Shown here in pieces: positions 34,863-44,640 of a stretch of 45,167 nucleotides of DNA. Positions within the stretch are counted from its first letter, which is position 1, and each line of letters starts with the position of its first letter. The notes under the pieces were generated by a model that saw nothing but the letters and a program-made list of their open reading frames with translations, ran no database searches and was not told the DNA's origin. The position numbers and the translations under genes are program-made. Source of the DNA: a virus; the IMG/VR virus record IMGVR_UViG_3300022725_000151, positions 1-45,167 of that record, one strand, 5' to 3'.

Positions 34863-37800
34863 ACGCGAACTACAGCTCAAAATCGCCCTCGCGAGAGCGG
34901 GCCTCTCGCAAGATGCTGCCGGAGCCGCCGCTACGATTCAATCGGCGTTGCAGGGCATCGAAGCGCAAGTCGGCGTTGACCAGGAAAAACTCAGAGCAGA
35001 ACTGGCCGCCGTCGAGGCGTTTACGCGGGGCGCGTTTGATGAGATTCCGGTCGGGTTTTCGGTCGATGCCGGTGGTCGCCTCCGCAATGATGTGGGCCAG
35101 TTCGTTGAAGTGACGAGGCGTCAAATCGAAGTAGGGCTTCAGGGCATCGAAATTGACCTTGACTTGGACGCTGGCAACATTCGCCAGGCTGATCGCGCCC
35201 TCTCCGAACTCGCAGATGAGACGGTTAATACCGCTCGCCAAGCCAAGTTTCTTAAAGAAGCCTACAACCTGAACGATCGCGAAATCGACCAGGTCATCGG
35301 CAAAATCCAACAGCTCGAAGCTGAAACCAAACAGGCCCGTCAGGAAGCCCTTAACCTTGCGGGTATTTTTGGTGGGACATTGGCAGCAGGCGTCGGTGCA
35401 GTGTTCGGCAGTGGCCTCCAAGGCTTTGCCCAGTTTGAACAGTTCCAGACCATCCTCACGAACACCCTGGGCAGTGCTGCCGAAGCCGAAAAGGCTTTGG
35501 CTCAAATTGAACAGTTCGCCAGCACTACGCCCTTCCAATTAGATGAGGTGGTCGAAGGCTTCATCAAGCTTCAAAACCGAGGCATCAAACCCACTAACGA
35601 CGTGCTGCGGCAATTGGGAGATTTGGCCAGCAGCCAGGGCAAAAGCCTCGATCAGGTGGTTGAGGCAGTGCTCGATGCTCAAACCGGAGAGTTTGAGAGA
35701 CTCAAGGAGTTTGGCATCACTGCCAAAACCAGCGGTGACCAGGTCACCCTGGCATTCAAAGGGGTTGAGCAAACGGTTGCCAAGACGCCCGAGGCATTGT
35801 CAGCAGCAGTCATCGAACTGGGTGCTCTAGAGGGTGTCGCCGGACAGATGGCTGCCCAGTCTGAAATCCTGGTGGGGAGCTTCTCCAACCTACAAGACGA
35901 GGCAGGCAAGGCCACCCGCGTCTTTGGCGAGTTCGCTGCGGCTGGGGCGCGCCCGGTGATTGATGCCAGCATTGCTCTGCTGCAAACCTTCAACGCTTTG
36001 CCCGCTCCAATTCAGGCGACCCTCATTGCCAGTACCGCTTTTGTTGGGATTCTGGGCGCATCGGTGGCCGCGATCGCCGCGTACAACGTCGCGAATGGTC
36101 AGCGCGTCACTCAAGAGATTGCCGCCGCTGCGGCTACGGTCAAGGGCAATGCCGCCCTAGTCGCCAAAAATACAGCCACCGCGATCGCCACCACGGCCCA
36201 GTCACTTTATGCCGCTGCCACCGGACAGGCCACCGCCGCTCAACTCGCGCAGAATGCTGCCCTTGGTGCTGGCGCGCTCAAGTTAGGGCTGTTTGCTGGA
36301 GCTGCGGCGAGCATTGCTTTGGTTGTAGACACCTATCGCCAGACCACGGAGGCAGGTCGCGAAACGGCAGCGGCCACACGCGAGGTAGAAAAGTCGCTAC
36401 TGGAACTGCAAAAGACCAGCGGCGATACCTCGCCGATCATTGGCGAAGAAACATCCAGCAATGCCAAAGAGGCGATTCGTAATGTTGAGCAACTGACTGA
36501 AAGCCTCGGTCCTACGCAAAACGCCCTTGATAAAGTGCGAAGCCTCGTTGACTTCATTCCAGGTGTGGCGACAGCAGCCGAAGCGGCCAGTAATCGCAGT
36601 CAGGTTGCATTCGGCGAACTGACTCAAGCCGCTGGCGAGGTCGAAGGGGAAGCTGTCAATTTGCAGCTAGCCCTTAAACAAGGGTTGGAGGTTGACCCCA
36701 GCACTGTTGGCGCTACCGTAGCTAGCATCAATACTGCCATTGATGCGCTCAAGGCTCAAAACCTCGTCACCAAAGAAGAGATCCGTTTGCGGGATGAACA
36801 GGTCGGACGCCTGGAACAGTATCGCGACGCGATTGAGCAGGCTACTGGGGTGAGTGGTGACCTCACCGACGCGACCGATGCGCTTTCCTCCAAACTGAAA
36901 AACCTCGCTACCGACCTGGACAACGCGACTGCTGCCCTAGATGGACAGGCCAAGGCCCAAGAAGCTCGCATTAAAGAATTGCTGGCCAATGGCCAATTGA
37001 CCCAGCAAGAGGCGGATAGCCAGCTTGCTCAAGTCGAGCAGCAAAATCTTCAGGACCGCATTTCGGCGGCCACCAAGCAAGTCGCCGAGCTCCAACGTAT
37101 CAAGGCGGCCACCACCGACCCTGAAGAACTGGCCGAAGTCAATCAGCAAATCCTGGAAGTTGAAAACCAGCTTAATCAGGACCGGATTACCCTGGCGCAG
37201 AACGCCACCGACCGTCAAAAGGAACTGGCTGACGATGCCAAAGAGGCCCAAAAGGAACTGGCTGACGATGCCAAAGAGGCCCAAAAGGAGGCTGCCGAAG
37301 CCGCACTGGATGCTGTCAAGGAGGCGAATGCCCAGGCCGATGCGGCCATTGTCCAGAGTCAGCAAACACGGGTGCAGGCTATTCGGGAGGCTCAACGCGA
37401 CGGGAAAATTTCGGCAGAGCAGGCCGCTGCAGACATCATTGACATTGAGCTAGATGTCATCGATCGCACCATCAAAGCCCGCGAAGCCGAGTTGGCCCGC
37501 TTCCGTAACCTCAAGGCCCAAGGCAGCCTCACTGCTCAAGAGTTTGCCGAAAAAGAACGCGAAATCAACGCCGAAATTGGTGAACTAAACCTGGAACGGG
37601 TCAATCAGGAAATCGCGGGTCAAGAGCAAATCCGGCAGGCTCAAGAGGCCGCCGCTAAAGAGGCCGAAGCCGCCCGTGACGATCAAATCGACCAGATTAA
37701 AGAACAGGCCGACGCTCAGGAGGCATTGGCTACCGTTGCCCTGGAGGCCGAAGAATCCCGGATCAAGGCCGCCGATCGTGTAGCCGAAGCCTACGATCGC

Positions 37801-38745
37801 CAGGCCCAACTGATTGACTCTCAGCTCAAACTGTTTCAGGCCCAAGCCGACCTGCAAAGTAGCCTTTTTGATGCTCGTGAATCGCGACTAGATCAAATCA
37901 TCAACAGTGAAGAGTCCAGCGAGGCCGAACGCGAAAAAGCCGCCCGTGAACTGATTAAGCTCACTGAGGAGCGCGCTGCCGCCGAGAAACGTCAGCTCGA
38001 ACAGCGCCAGGCCCTGGAGCGACAACAGCTCGAAAATCAGCAACGTGCCGCCGCCCTGGCCGACCAACGCGCCATCAAAGAGGAACAGTTCGCTCTCAAG
38101 AAGTTGGAGCTGCAACGGCTAGAGCTGGAGAATGAACTGCGAATTGCTCAAATCGAAGGAGACCCCCAAGCGATCGCGATCGCCCAGGCCAAGCTTGCGG
38201 CGCTAGGCGAGCAAGCGGCCCTGCAACAAGAAATCATCGCTAGCCGCCAGGCCGACGCTCAGCTCAATGCCGACACCCGCAGGGACGATCGCCGCGCCTT
38301 GCTGACTCAACAAGAGCAACAGGATGTGGAGTTGGCGGGTCAGCAGGCCAACGATGCTCGGCAGCTCGCTGGACAATTCGAGGACATGTCCCGCGTCGAT
38401 ATCCTGGCCGAACGATTAGCCGCCCTAGCTGATGCCAACCTGGGTGCAGAAACAGCTCAAGCCAGCAGCTTCTTGTTTGACTCCGCTGCTGGCCCACTGC
38501 CAGGATTTGAGATGAACCCAGCGGTGCAACTACCTAATGCCGCCTTTGCCGCCGCTCCTTCACCCACTATGGGTAGCGAGTTTGCCACCCCCATCGTGGA
38601 GGAAATTCGCAAGCTCAATGCAAACCTGGAAGCGGTGGCCAACAGCCCACGCAGCATTAGCCTGTCTACCCCCAGCCCCTATCAAGATTTGAGTCGCGTG
38701 CTCGGCGCGATCGCCGACCAACAAACAGCGGGGGTTAACGCATGA
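34855..38745 (+). CDS. Tape measure protein
   Basis: 1296 residues. N-terminal part (1-180) with coiled-coil and helix repeats; middle (180-500) with phage tape-measure pattern FGGTLAAGVGAVFGSGLQGFAQFEQFQTILTNTLGSAAEAEKAL and hydrophobic segments (TLIASTAFVGILGASVAAIA) that can enter the host membrane; then a long Ala/Glu/Gln-rich coiled coil (about 690-1150). An exact 33-base direct duplication (37216-37281) repeats KELADDAKEAQ. The length sets tail length; about 1.5 A per residue predicts roughly 190 nm. Confidence 0.95.
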   Translation: MAERELQLKIALARAGLSQDAAGAAATIQSALQGIEAQVGVDQEKLRAELAAVEAFTRGAFDEIPVGFSVDAGGRLRNDVGQFVEVTRRQIEVGLQGIEIDLDLDAGNIRQADRALSELADETVNTARQAKFLKEAYNLNDREIDQVIGKIQQLEAETKQARQEALNLAGIFGGTLAAGVGAVFGSGLQGFAQFEQFQTILTNTLGSAAEAEKALAQIEQFASTTPFQLDEVVEGFIKLQNRGIKPTNDVLRQLGDLASSQGKSLDQVVEAVLDAQTGEFERLKEFGITAKTSGDQVTLAFKGVEQTVAKTPEALSAAVIELGALEGVAGQMAAQSEILVGSFSNLQDEAGKATRVFGEFAAAGARPVIDASIALLQTFNALPAPIQATLIASTAFVGILGASVAAIAAYNVANGQRVTQEIAAAAATVKGNAALVAKNTATAIATTAQSLYAAATGQATAAQLAQNAALGAGALKLGLFAGAAASIALVVDTYRQTTEAGRETAAATREVEKSLLELQKTSGDTSPIIGEETSSNAKEAIRNVEQLTESLGPTQNALDKVRSLVDFIPGVATAAEAASNRSQVAFGELTQAAGEVEGEAVNLQLALKQGLEVDPSTVGATVASINTAIDALKAQNLVTKEEIRLRDEQVGRLEQYRDAIEQATGVSGDLTDATDALSSKLKNLATDLDNATAALDGQAKAQEARIKELLANGQLTQQEADSQLAQVEQQNLQDRISAATKQVAELQRIKAATTDPEELAEVNQQILEVENQLNQDRITLAQNATDRQKELADDAKEAQKELADDAKEAQKEAAEAALDAVKEANAQADAAIVQSQQTRVQAIREAQRDGKISAEQAAADIIDIELDVIDRTIKAREAELARFRNLKAQGSLTAQEFAEKEREINAEIGELNLERVNQEIAGQEQIRQAQEAAAKEAEAARDDQIDQIKEQADAQEALATVALEAEESRIKAADRVAEAYDRQAQLIDSQLKLFQAQADLQSSLFDARESRLDQIINSEESSEAEREKAARELIKLTEERAAAEKRQLEQRQALERQQLENQQRAAALADQRAIKEEQFALKKLELQRLELENELRIAQIEGDPQAIAIAQAKLAALGEQAALQQEIIASRQADAQLNADTRRDDRRALLTQQEQQDVELAGQQANDARQLAGQFEDMSRVDILAERLAALADANLGAETAQASSFLFDSAAGPLPGFEMNPAVQLPNAAFAAAPSPTMGSEFATPIVEEIRKLNANLEAVANSPRSISLSTPSPYQDLSRVLGAIADQQTAGVNA
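37216..37281 (+). repeat. Exact 33-bp tandem duplication in the tape measure gene
   Basis: Two identical 33-base units (37216-37248 and 37249-37281) each encode 11 residues, with the start of a third. In frame and inside the coiled coil, so it lengthens the protein by 11 residues per unit. Confidence 0.85.
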
Positions 38746-39206
38746 CCGCTAACGCCCTAGAAATCATCCATGTCGGCCTCACCGCCAGCCTGACGCGGCC
38801 CGCTCGCAACAACCACCCCCGCGAGCAACCCGAGCTGCCCCAAATAGATCGCACCACCTTCGGCGCGGTCACCCGCGACGGCCTCAGCTATGAACCGCCC
38901 CATATTTGGGATGGCGCGTTTATCGTCAACCTGGCCACCCGCGACATCCTGATCGTGCAGCACTCCGCTTGGCGGGATGCCCCTACCAGCTTCCCGATTT
39001 ACGACACCATCACCCCATACAGCGAGGCGACGCAAACCCGCGCCGCTGTCCCTGGCACCACCCCTGCGACCCTTGGCGGGCGCGCTTTGTATTACCCCCA
39101 ATTCAAAGGCGAATTCCAGGGATCGCTTAAGATCACCGATTTGGGAAACGCTTGGTATCAGGTCAACTTTCAACTTATTGAGACGGAGGTTGTCCCCGTC
39201 CCATGA
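38742..39206 (+). CDS. Tail protein after tape measure, distal-tail-like
   Basis: 154 residues, ATG 38742 overlapping the tape measure stop. Strand-rich (HVGLTASLTRPARNN, HIWDGAFIVNLATRDILIVQHS, ITDLGNAWYQVNFQLIETEVV). By order it should be a distal tail or baseplate wedge protein. Coupled to the next gene by an ATGA overlap. Confidence 0.65.
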   Translation: MTANALEIIHVGLTASLTRPARNNHPREQPELPQIDRTTFGAVTRDGLSYEPPHIWDGAFIVNLATRDILIVQHSAWRDAPTSFPIYDTITPYSEATQTRAAVPGTTPATLGGRALYYPQFKGEFQGSLKITDLGNAWYQVNFQLIETEVVPVP

Positions 39207-40942
39207 CCGTGAATGACATTGCCGCCAAACCCGTCCAAGTGCTGGTCAACAACGGCACCAACAACCTCGACTGCTCCAGCATCTTCCAATCCTTCAACTT
39301 GCAAAGCGACGAATGGAGCCCCGAAGGCTGGTGGCGACCCACCGCCACCCTCACTCTCGCGGCCAATAACCCCAGCTTTGCCGAGTCCCTGGATGCTCGG
39401 CTCAATCCCTCCCGCTGGGCACCCGATAACCTGGTCAGTGTTGCCGTTGACTTTGGCTCTGGCTGGGTACCCATCCCCTGCCGCCTCAAAATCCTCAAGT
39501 GGCCAGCTCGCCCCTACCCCGGCAGTCAAAACATCACCCTGCAACTGGGCGGTGATGCTATCCTACGGAGCTATCGCAGCCCCGAGGGCGATGCAGGCGG
39601 CGCGACCTTTGGCACCCTCGCCAGCCGGAAGACGCTGATTAATTCCGTGTTGGCAGCAGCAGGCTGCCCCGCGATCGCCACTGCCGACACCTTCAGCGCC
39701 TACTCCCTCGCCTTCAGCCCCGAAAAAAAGACAGGCGGCAGTTGGGTCGATTTTGCAGGCGATTTGGCCTGGAGTGCCAACCGCCTGCTCTGGCAAGAGG
39801 CAGATGGGGATATTCGAGTAAATGAGTTTTCAGTAGGCGTCCTTGAATCTCTACAGCCCATCGCTCACTATGTTGTCGGCATCGATGAGGCTCGCTACAT
39901 TCCCCAGGCACCCACCGAAACCCCGCCCGATACCTTCAAGGGTGTTGGCACAGGGCTTTCCCTGACGCCAGCCTCTGATGATCCTGAATCCTTTGTGAAT
40001 ACGGTCGATGGAGTTGAAGTTGAAACCACAATCACCTATAGCGGCCAAGGTGGCAATAATCCCTCCAGGCAGGTCACCATTCGCAAGCCGCGAAATGTGA
40101 TTTTGCCGAACTATTTCACCATCAGCGACCCCGCCACTGATAGCGAAACTACAACCACTGACACCTACAGCGCAGTGGACGGCACCCTCACCCGAACCGT
40201 TATTGAAACTCGAGAGCCAATTGCCAAAGTCTTCCCTGAGCGCACTTGGGGAAGTGCCTTGAACATGACGGACTCTTATGAGAAAACGACCGAATATGAG
40301 TACGATTCCGATAAAGTGATCATTCGCCGCACCACTGATATTCGTCGCGCCAAGTACACAGGCTCAGTAATCTTGGCCGACTATCAATATGTTGATGAGA
40401 GATGGCGCAAACGCGGTGATAAATGGAACTACACGCGTGACGTCACTAATCAAGATCCTGATGCTAGCAACGCTCCAAAGCTTTCGACTCCGACTTCCAG
40501 TCAATCCCCCCCAGCCACACAATACCGCCCCCCCGCCAACACGAAAGAGCAGACTGACTACTCCGCAGAAATTACGGTTTCCAGCCCTACGGGTGGCGAT
40601 TACGCGGGCAAGCCGCAGGTTATCAGCCTGCCTGGGGGGCTCTGTGCCTCCAATGTTCAGGTAATGGATGTAATTAAGCTCTGGGCCACGATCCGCCATG
40701 GTCGCCAATGGCCGATCGCCTGGACTGCTCCTCTGTCCGCCGCTTGGCTAACCAGCTTTTCACCCGTTCAAACCCTCGATTTTACTTATCAAGGCACTCG
40801 CACTCGCTATCTAGTCGAGGCGCTACAAATCTGGCTTGATAAGCGCTCTGCCCGCATTGGCGGCAGCACCATCGAACTGGGAACTGTCGCACTCGATGGT
40901 ACGGGCACGCCCAACGCACCCTATACGATTACAGAGGCCTAA
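39203..40942 (+). CDS. Tail hub protein
   Basis: 579 residues. N-terminal half (KPVQVLVNNGTNNLDCSSIFQSFNLQSDEWSPEGWWRPTATLTLAANNPSFAESLDARLNPSRWAP as separate segments) matches the two-barrel hub fold of phage baseplate hubs. The middle is Thr-rich. The C-terminal part (FTYQGTRTRYLVEALQIW) closes the barrel. Position after tape measure supports a hub at the tail tip that contacts the host. The family is not named with certainty. Confidence 0.68.
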   Translation: MTVNDIAAKPVQVLVNNGTNNLDCSSIFQSFNLQSDEWSPEGWWRPTATLTLAANNPSFAESLDARLNPSRWAPDNLVSVAVDFGSGWVPIPCRLKILKWPARPYPGSQNITLQLGGDAILRSYRSPEGDAGGATFGTLASRKTLINSVLAAAGCPAIATADTFSAYSLAFSPEKKTGGSWVDFAGDLAWSANRLLWQEADGDIRVNEFSVGVLESLQPIAHYVVGIDEARYIPQAPTETPPDTFKGVGTGLSLTPASDDPESFVNTVDGVEVETTITYSGQGGNNPSRQVTIRKPRNVILPNYFTISDPATDSETTTTDTYSAVDGTLTRTVIETREPIAKVFPERTWGSALNMTDSYEKTTEYEYDSDKVIIRRTTDIRRAKYTGSVILADYQYVDERWRKRGDKWNYTRDVTNQDPDASNAPKLSTPTSSQSPPATQYRPPANTKEQTDYSAEITVSSPTGGDYAGKPQVISLPGGLCASNVQVMDVIKLWATIRHGRQWPIAWTAPLSAAWLTSFSPVQTLDFTYQGTRTRYLVEALQIWLDKRSARIGGSTIELGTVALDGTGTPNAPYTITEA

Positions 40943-40943
40943 A

Positions 40944-42077
40944 ATGCAGTTTAATGACCCTTCAAACGCAGCCCAAAACGGCGATGAACAGATCTTGCAA
41001 GGGCTGGTAGCCGCCAAGGCTCGTCGTCGCCAAAAGGAAGCCAGTGCCGAACTTGAACAACGCCAAGAATCGCCTACAGGCAGAGCCACGCAATACGATA
41101 CCACCACAGGCGATTGGTTGGTGCAGCTTCCCTCTGGCGGCACTGTGCGCGCCCAGCTCAATAGCAACGGTGCCCCAATCGGTCGCGTTCCTGTACAGAG
41201 AAATCGTGATAGCCAGATCTCTTCAATCAGTGCCCCGCCTACCAATTCGGATTTTGCCAGCCTTATTGAGCAAATCGATATCCTTAGCCGCACCCTTGTC
41301 GAAATGATGGCCGCCAACATCGAAGCCGGTGACCCCAACAATGAAACCACCCCCGGCGTCCTCGACATACCGCCACGCTACCCCAACGATCTCTACTACG
41401 ACCGTGATTCTGGCACCCTGTTTCGCTGGAATGCCGACTTGCTTAACGACCCCTCCAACCCCTTATGGGAACCTCTGTTTCAGCTCTGGCAAGGGTTCAC
41501 CGGAGTTCCGGCTGCAACCGTCTTTGTCGATGGCGCGATCGCTATCAATTCCAGTGGCGAACTTTACACGGGTGATGTCAGCGAAAACGAGTGGGCACAG
41601 CTCAGCGGCGGCGGCGTAGTGAGCCTGACGACTGACCCCAACTCGGCGGGAACGCCCGTGCAGGACAATCTACTGGTAATCAATAAAGTCAATGGCGATC
41701 AATACTATGCCGACAACTCAAGCCCGCAGGCATGGGCCAAGCAGCCGAGTGGCGGCGGCATTGGTCACTATTTTTCTTCGGACTATCCAGACAATGAGAT
41801 CGACGCAGACCAATTAGCTATAGGCAGCTTTTTTACGAATGAAGGATCAGGTTTCTTGTATTACCTGACCTCAGACGGATGGGTTCAATACAAGTGGAAA
41901 AATTGCTCTGATGAATGCCAGGACCCCGATCCTCCGCCACACTATCCAGGCGAAACCTGTGAATATGATTATTATGGCTTTGGCTTCAACGCACCTGGGC
42001 CGGATTATCCCTGTGGAGGCGGGGCCGTTAGTTTCAGATGCACTCCGAGCGGTTGGGGGTGGAAATGCGGCAATTAG
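40944..42077 (+). CDS. Tail-tip structural protein
   Basis: 377 residues from ATG 40944. Gln/Arg-rich helical start (AARKRRQKEASAEL-type segment), then a strand-rich middle with GRATQYDTTTGDWLVQLPSGG. Repeats of aromatic turns (PNDLYYDRDSGTLFRWN, GELYTGDVSENEWAQL) follow, with a Cys-rich end (CSDECQDPDPPPHYPGETCEYDYYGFG), probably disulfide-stabilised outside the cell. Likely host-contact tip or fibre. Confidence 0.68.
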   Translation: MQFNDPSNAAQNGDEQILQGLVAAKARRRQKEASAELEQRQESPTGRATQYDTTTGDWLVQLPSGGTVRAQLNSNGAPIGRVPVQRNRDSQISSISAPPTNSDFASLIEQIDILSRTLVEMMAANIEAGDPNNETTPGVLDIPPRYPNDLYYDRDSGTLFRWNADLLNDPSNPLWEPLFQLWQGFTGVPAATVFVDGAIAINSSGELYTGDVSENEWAQLSGGGVVSLTTDPNSAGTPVQDNLLVINKVNGDQYYADNSSPQAWAKQPSGGGIGHYFSSDYPDNEIDADQLAIGSFFTNEGSGFLYYLTSDGWVQYKWKNCSDECQDPDPPPHYPGETCEYDYYGFGFNAPGPDYPCGGGAVSFRCTPSGWGWKCGN

Positions 42078-42721
42078 CTTTTTATTTCGCGATTTACAAA
42101 GACGAACCTTTGGCCTTGCGCTTGGCTCGGCAGATTCGCTTGCATTATCCCAACGCTGAAATTGTCGCCATTACCGATGGCGAGCATGGCTCAAGTGAGT
42201 TGCAGTCAATTAAAAATTATGGGGTGATTTTCGTTGAAGGAAATCACCTAAAAAAATGGGGATGCGGCGGCGCGGGGGCGCATCGAAATTTGGCAGCAGC
42301 ATTAGAATTCACTCAGGCTGACACCTTGATTCAGATGGATCCGGACGCCTACTTGTGGCGTCGGTTTCAGCAAATTCCAGATCAGCCGTGGTTTGGGCAA
42401 GTGCATATCTCCCAATGCACATGGTATCCGCATTCACCTATGCCTTGCGTACATGGCGGGACTTGGGGGATGAAGCGTGAATTCGCAAGGCTCGCACTCA
42501 AGAGCGAATTACTTCTAGATCCGCTTTACAGCACCAGTAAAACGCTTTGGGCTTACAAGCTAAAACGCGACAATAAGCGGTTACTGCCACGCTTTGATTT
42601 AATTTGGGGCCATGTGGCGGCAGATCTAGGAGTTCAACCCAGCACTTGGGCCGATGTAAATGGTGGGTTGCTGGCGGGCGATAAAGTCGGGGGATGGGCG
42701 GCAACTCATCCAGTGCTCTGA
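42065..42721 (+). CDS. Glycosyltransferase-like protein
   Basis: 218 residues from ATG 42065, overlapping the tail-tip gene by 13 bases. GT-A-type layout: LAFYFAIYKDEPLALRLARQIRLHYPNAEIVAITDGEH, a metal-binding DPDAYLW motif near residue 98 (QMDPDAYLWRRF), and CVHGGTWGMKREFA. It transfers a sugar from a nucleotide donor. Coupling to the tail-tip gene suggests it modifies the tail or host receptor, but donor and target are unknown. Confidence 0.72.
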   Translation: MRQLAFYFAIYKDEPLALRLARQIRLHYPNAEIVAITDGEHGSSELQSIKNYGVIFVEGNHLKKWGCGGAGAHRNLAAALEFTQADTLIQMDPDAYLWRRFQQIPDQPWFGQVHISQCTWYPHSPMPCVHGGTWGMKREFARLALKSELLLDPLYSTSKTLWAYKLKRDNKRLLPRFDLIWGHVAADLGVQPSTWADVNGGLLAGDKVGGWAATHPVL

Positions 42722-42819
42722 CAATTTTCAACAGCGTACATCTAGGCCAGGACGTGGCGCGATTCCTTTTTGAGGCTAATCTATACGTTTTCGACCTCAC
42801 ACTTGAACACGGAAAATAG
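42694..42819 (+). CDS. Possible 41-residue remnant or small protein
   Basis: An ATG at 42694 inside the glycosyltransferase end opens a frame of 41 residues (NSVHLGQDVARFLFEAN, then LYVFDLTLEHGK) to TAG 42817-42819. It has GGGG upstream. It ends just before the IS element, so it may be a cut-down gene. No homology recognised. Confidence 0.3.
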   Translation: MGGNSSSALTIFNSVHLGQDVARFLFEANLYVFDLTLEHGK

Positions 42820-42877
42820 CTCGAACGGCTTGGTAGCCCCGCGATTTTAATCCGGGGAGGAAAAGCCAGCGGCGAAT

Positions 42878-43285
42878 TTATTCGCCGTGATGAGGGTCAT
42901 TGATATAAGCCTCAATCCTGGCAGTTGTGACCGCTCCGGTTGTGTCGTAGAAGTAACTTCTAGGCCAAAGGCTTGGGAGCTTGCAGAGATGTGGGAACTC
43001 CTGCCTGAGTAATCGAGACGAACGGCCCTTAAAGGCTTTGGCAATTTCGTGAATCGCCGTGTTGCTGGAGTGCTCAACCAAGACATGAACATGGTCGGGG
43101 GCGACTTCTAGCGCTCTAATCAGCCACCCTTTTTCAGCCGCAACTTGATTCAGAATCGTCGCCAGCCGGGTCTTAACAGCGCCTTTCAAAACAGGCTTTC
43201 GCCGCTTCGGAATCCAAACTAAGTGAACGTTAGCCAAACCAACCGCCCTGGCCGTTCTACGATACTTTTCGGATAGCTTTCGCAT
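42878..43285 (-). CDS. tnpA: IS200/IS605 transposase TnpA (Y1 HUH)
   Basis: 135 residues. HUH motif DHVHVLV with H65 and H67; catalytic tyrosine Y127 in IEAYINDP; the conserved WPRSYFYDTTG segment. All active residues are present, so it may still move the element. Divergent to tnpB. Confidence 0.94.
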   Translation of the reverse strand: MRKLSEKYRRTARAVGLANVHLVWIPKRRKPVLKGAVKTRLATILNQVAAEKGWLIRALEVAPDHVHVLVEHSSNTAIHEIAKAFKGRSSRLLRQEFPHLCKLPSLWPRSYFYDTTGAVTTARIEAYINDPHHGE

Positions 43286-43329
43286 GTAGATATTTAGCGC
43301 ATTATCGACAATAATAGTATAATTGTTCT

Positions 43330-44640
43330 ATGGCTAAACTTTTTGCGGCGCAAGTTAATCGACTGCCTGACAGCCCGGAGTTAGGGGCAGCATTAGAGTA
43401 TCTGTGCAGAGAGTCCAACAAGCTCTACAACTGTACGGTATATCTAGCCAGGCAGCTTTATTTTAAGGAAAACAAATTCTCGAATGGGCGCTGGCTATCT
43501 ACTCAGATGAAGCTCAATCCCCACATGAAAGCGCTCTATACCAGTGCCGCGCAGCAAACCTGCATCAGCGTGGGGGAAGCGTTCAAGAGCTTTAAGGAGT
43601 TACTGAAGCTTTGGCGACAGGGTGAACTCCCTGAAAAGCCTAAACCACCCAACTACAGAAAATCTGATGGCCTCTTCCAAATCAGTTACCCACAACGCTG
43701 GCTGAAGCTGGTTGAGGGGCAAGTTCGGGTGCCGATGGGGACGGCCTGTAAAGTCTGGTTCGGCTTACCTGAAATCTTTCTGCCATTCCCGGCGAACCTG
43801 GATTGGGGCAAGGTCAAAGAGCTTCAGATTGTACCCCGTGCGGGATATTTTGATGCTGTCTGGATTTGCGAAGGGAAACCCACTCCAGTATTTGATTTAG
43901 ACCCGGATAAAGTCCTCTCAATTGACCCCGGCTTAGATAACTGGCTGACTTGCACAGACAGTCTAGGAAACGCATTCATTGTTGATGGCAAGCATCTCAA
44001 GTCTCTAAACCAGTGGTACAACAAACGGGTCGCCAACATTAAAGAGGGCAAGCCTCAAGGGTTTTGGTGCAACCTGCTAGACCGCATCACGGGCAAGCGA
44101 AACCGTCAGATGCGAGATGCGGTCAATAAAGCGGCTCGGACGGTCATCAATCATTGCCTAGAGCACCGCATTGGCACTCTAGTGTTTGGCTGGAACAAGG
44201 GGCAAAAACAGCGGTCTGAGATGGGGCGCAAGACGAATCAAAAGTTTGTTTCGGTGCCGACTGCAAGGCTCAAAAAACGCATTCAGCAGCTTTGTGAACA
44301 GTACGGGATTGAGTTTATCGAACAGGAGGAAAGTTATACGTCAAAAGCTTCTGCGTTAGACCTGGATGAGATTCCCGTTTACGGCGAAAAACCCGAAGGA
44401 TGGAAGTCGTCTGGAAAGCGTGTGAAGCGCGGTCTGTATCGCGCAGCCGATGGAACCGAGATCAATGCAGACTGTAACGGTGCCTGGAACATTGGCAGAA
44501 AAGCAAACGTAGTCGGAATGCAACGCAAACCGAGTAGAGGGCATTTGACTAGCCCTAAGCGTCTGAGGTTATGGGATTTGCCGCAAGCCAATCCTATCAG
44601 AAGTGCTGAAACTCCCTCCGGGGAATCCCCGCGTCTTTAG
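43330..44640 (+). CDS. tnpB: TnpB-family RuvC protein lacking the zinc finger
   Basis: 436 residues. RuvC triad candidates are D199 in LSIDPGLDN, E333 or E334 in EQEESYTSKAS, and D381 in NADCNGAWNI. The CxxC...CxxC zinc finger usually found between E and D is absent: the segment reads SALDLDEIPVYGEKPEG. TnpB proteins are RNA-guided nucleases using an RNA from the element's right end. This variant may be active by another means or inactive. The start lies 44 bp from the tnpA start. Confidence 0.93.
   Translation: MAKLFAAQVNRLPDSPELGAALEYLCRESNKLYNCTVYLARQLYFKENKFSNGRWLSTQMKLNPHMKALYTSAAQQTCISVGEAFKSFKELLKLWRQGELPEKPKPPNYRKSDGLFQISYPQRWLKLVEGQVRVPMGTACKVWFGLPEIFLPFPANLDWGKVKELQIVPRAGYFDAVWICEGKPTPVFDLDPDKVLSIDPGLDNWLTCTDSLGNAFIVDGKHLKSLNQWYNKRVANIKEGKPQGFWCNLLDRITGKRNRQMRDAVNKAARTVINHCLEHRIGTLVFGWNKGQKQRSEMGRKTNQKFVSVPTARLKKRIQQLCEQYGIEFIEQEESYTSKASALDLDEIPVYGEKPEGWKSSGKRVKRGLYRAADGTEINADCNGAWNIGRKANVVGMQRKPSRGHLTSPKRLRLWDLPQANPIRSAETPSGESPRL

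Noticed and set aside
42722-42834. 5' half of the terminase-like relic on the left side of the IS
   Set aside because: The three frames there show no terminase motifs; the only short open frame does not resemble that family.
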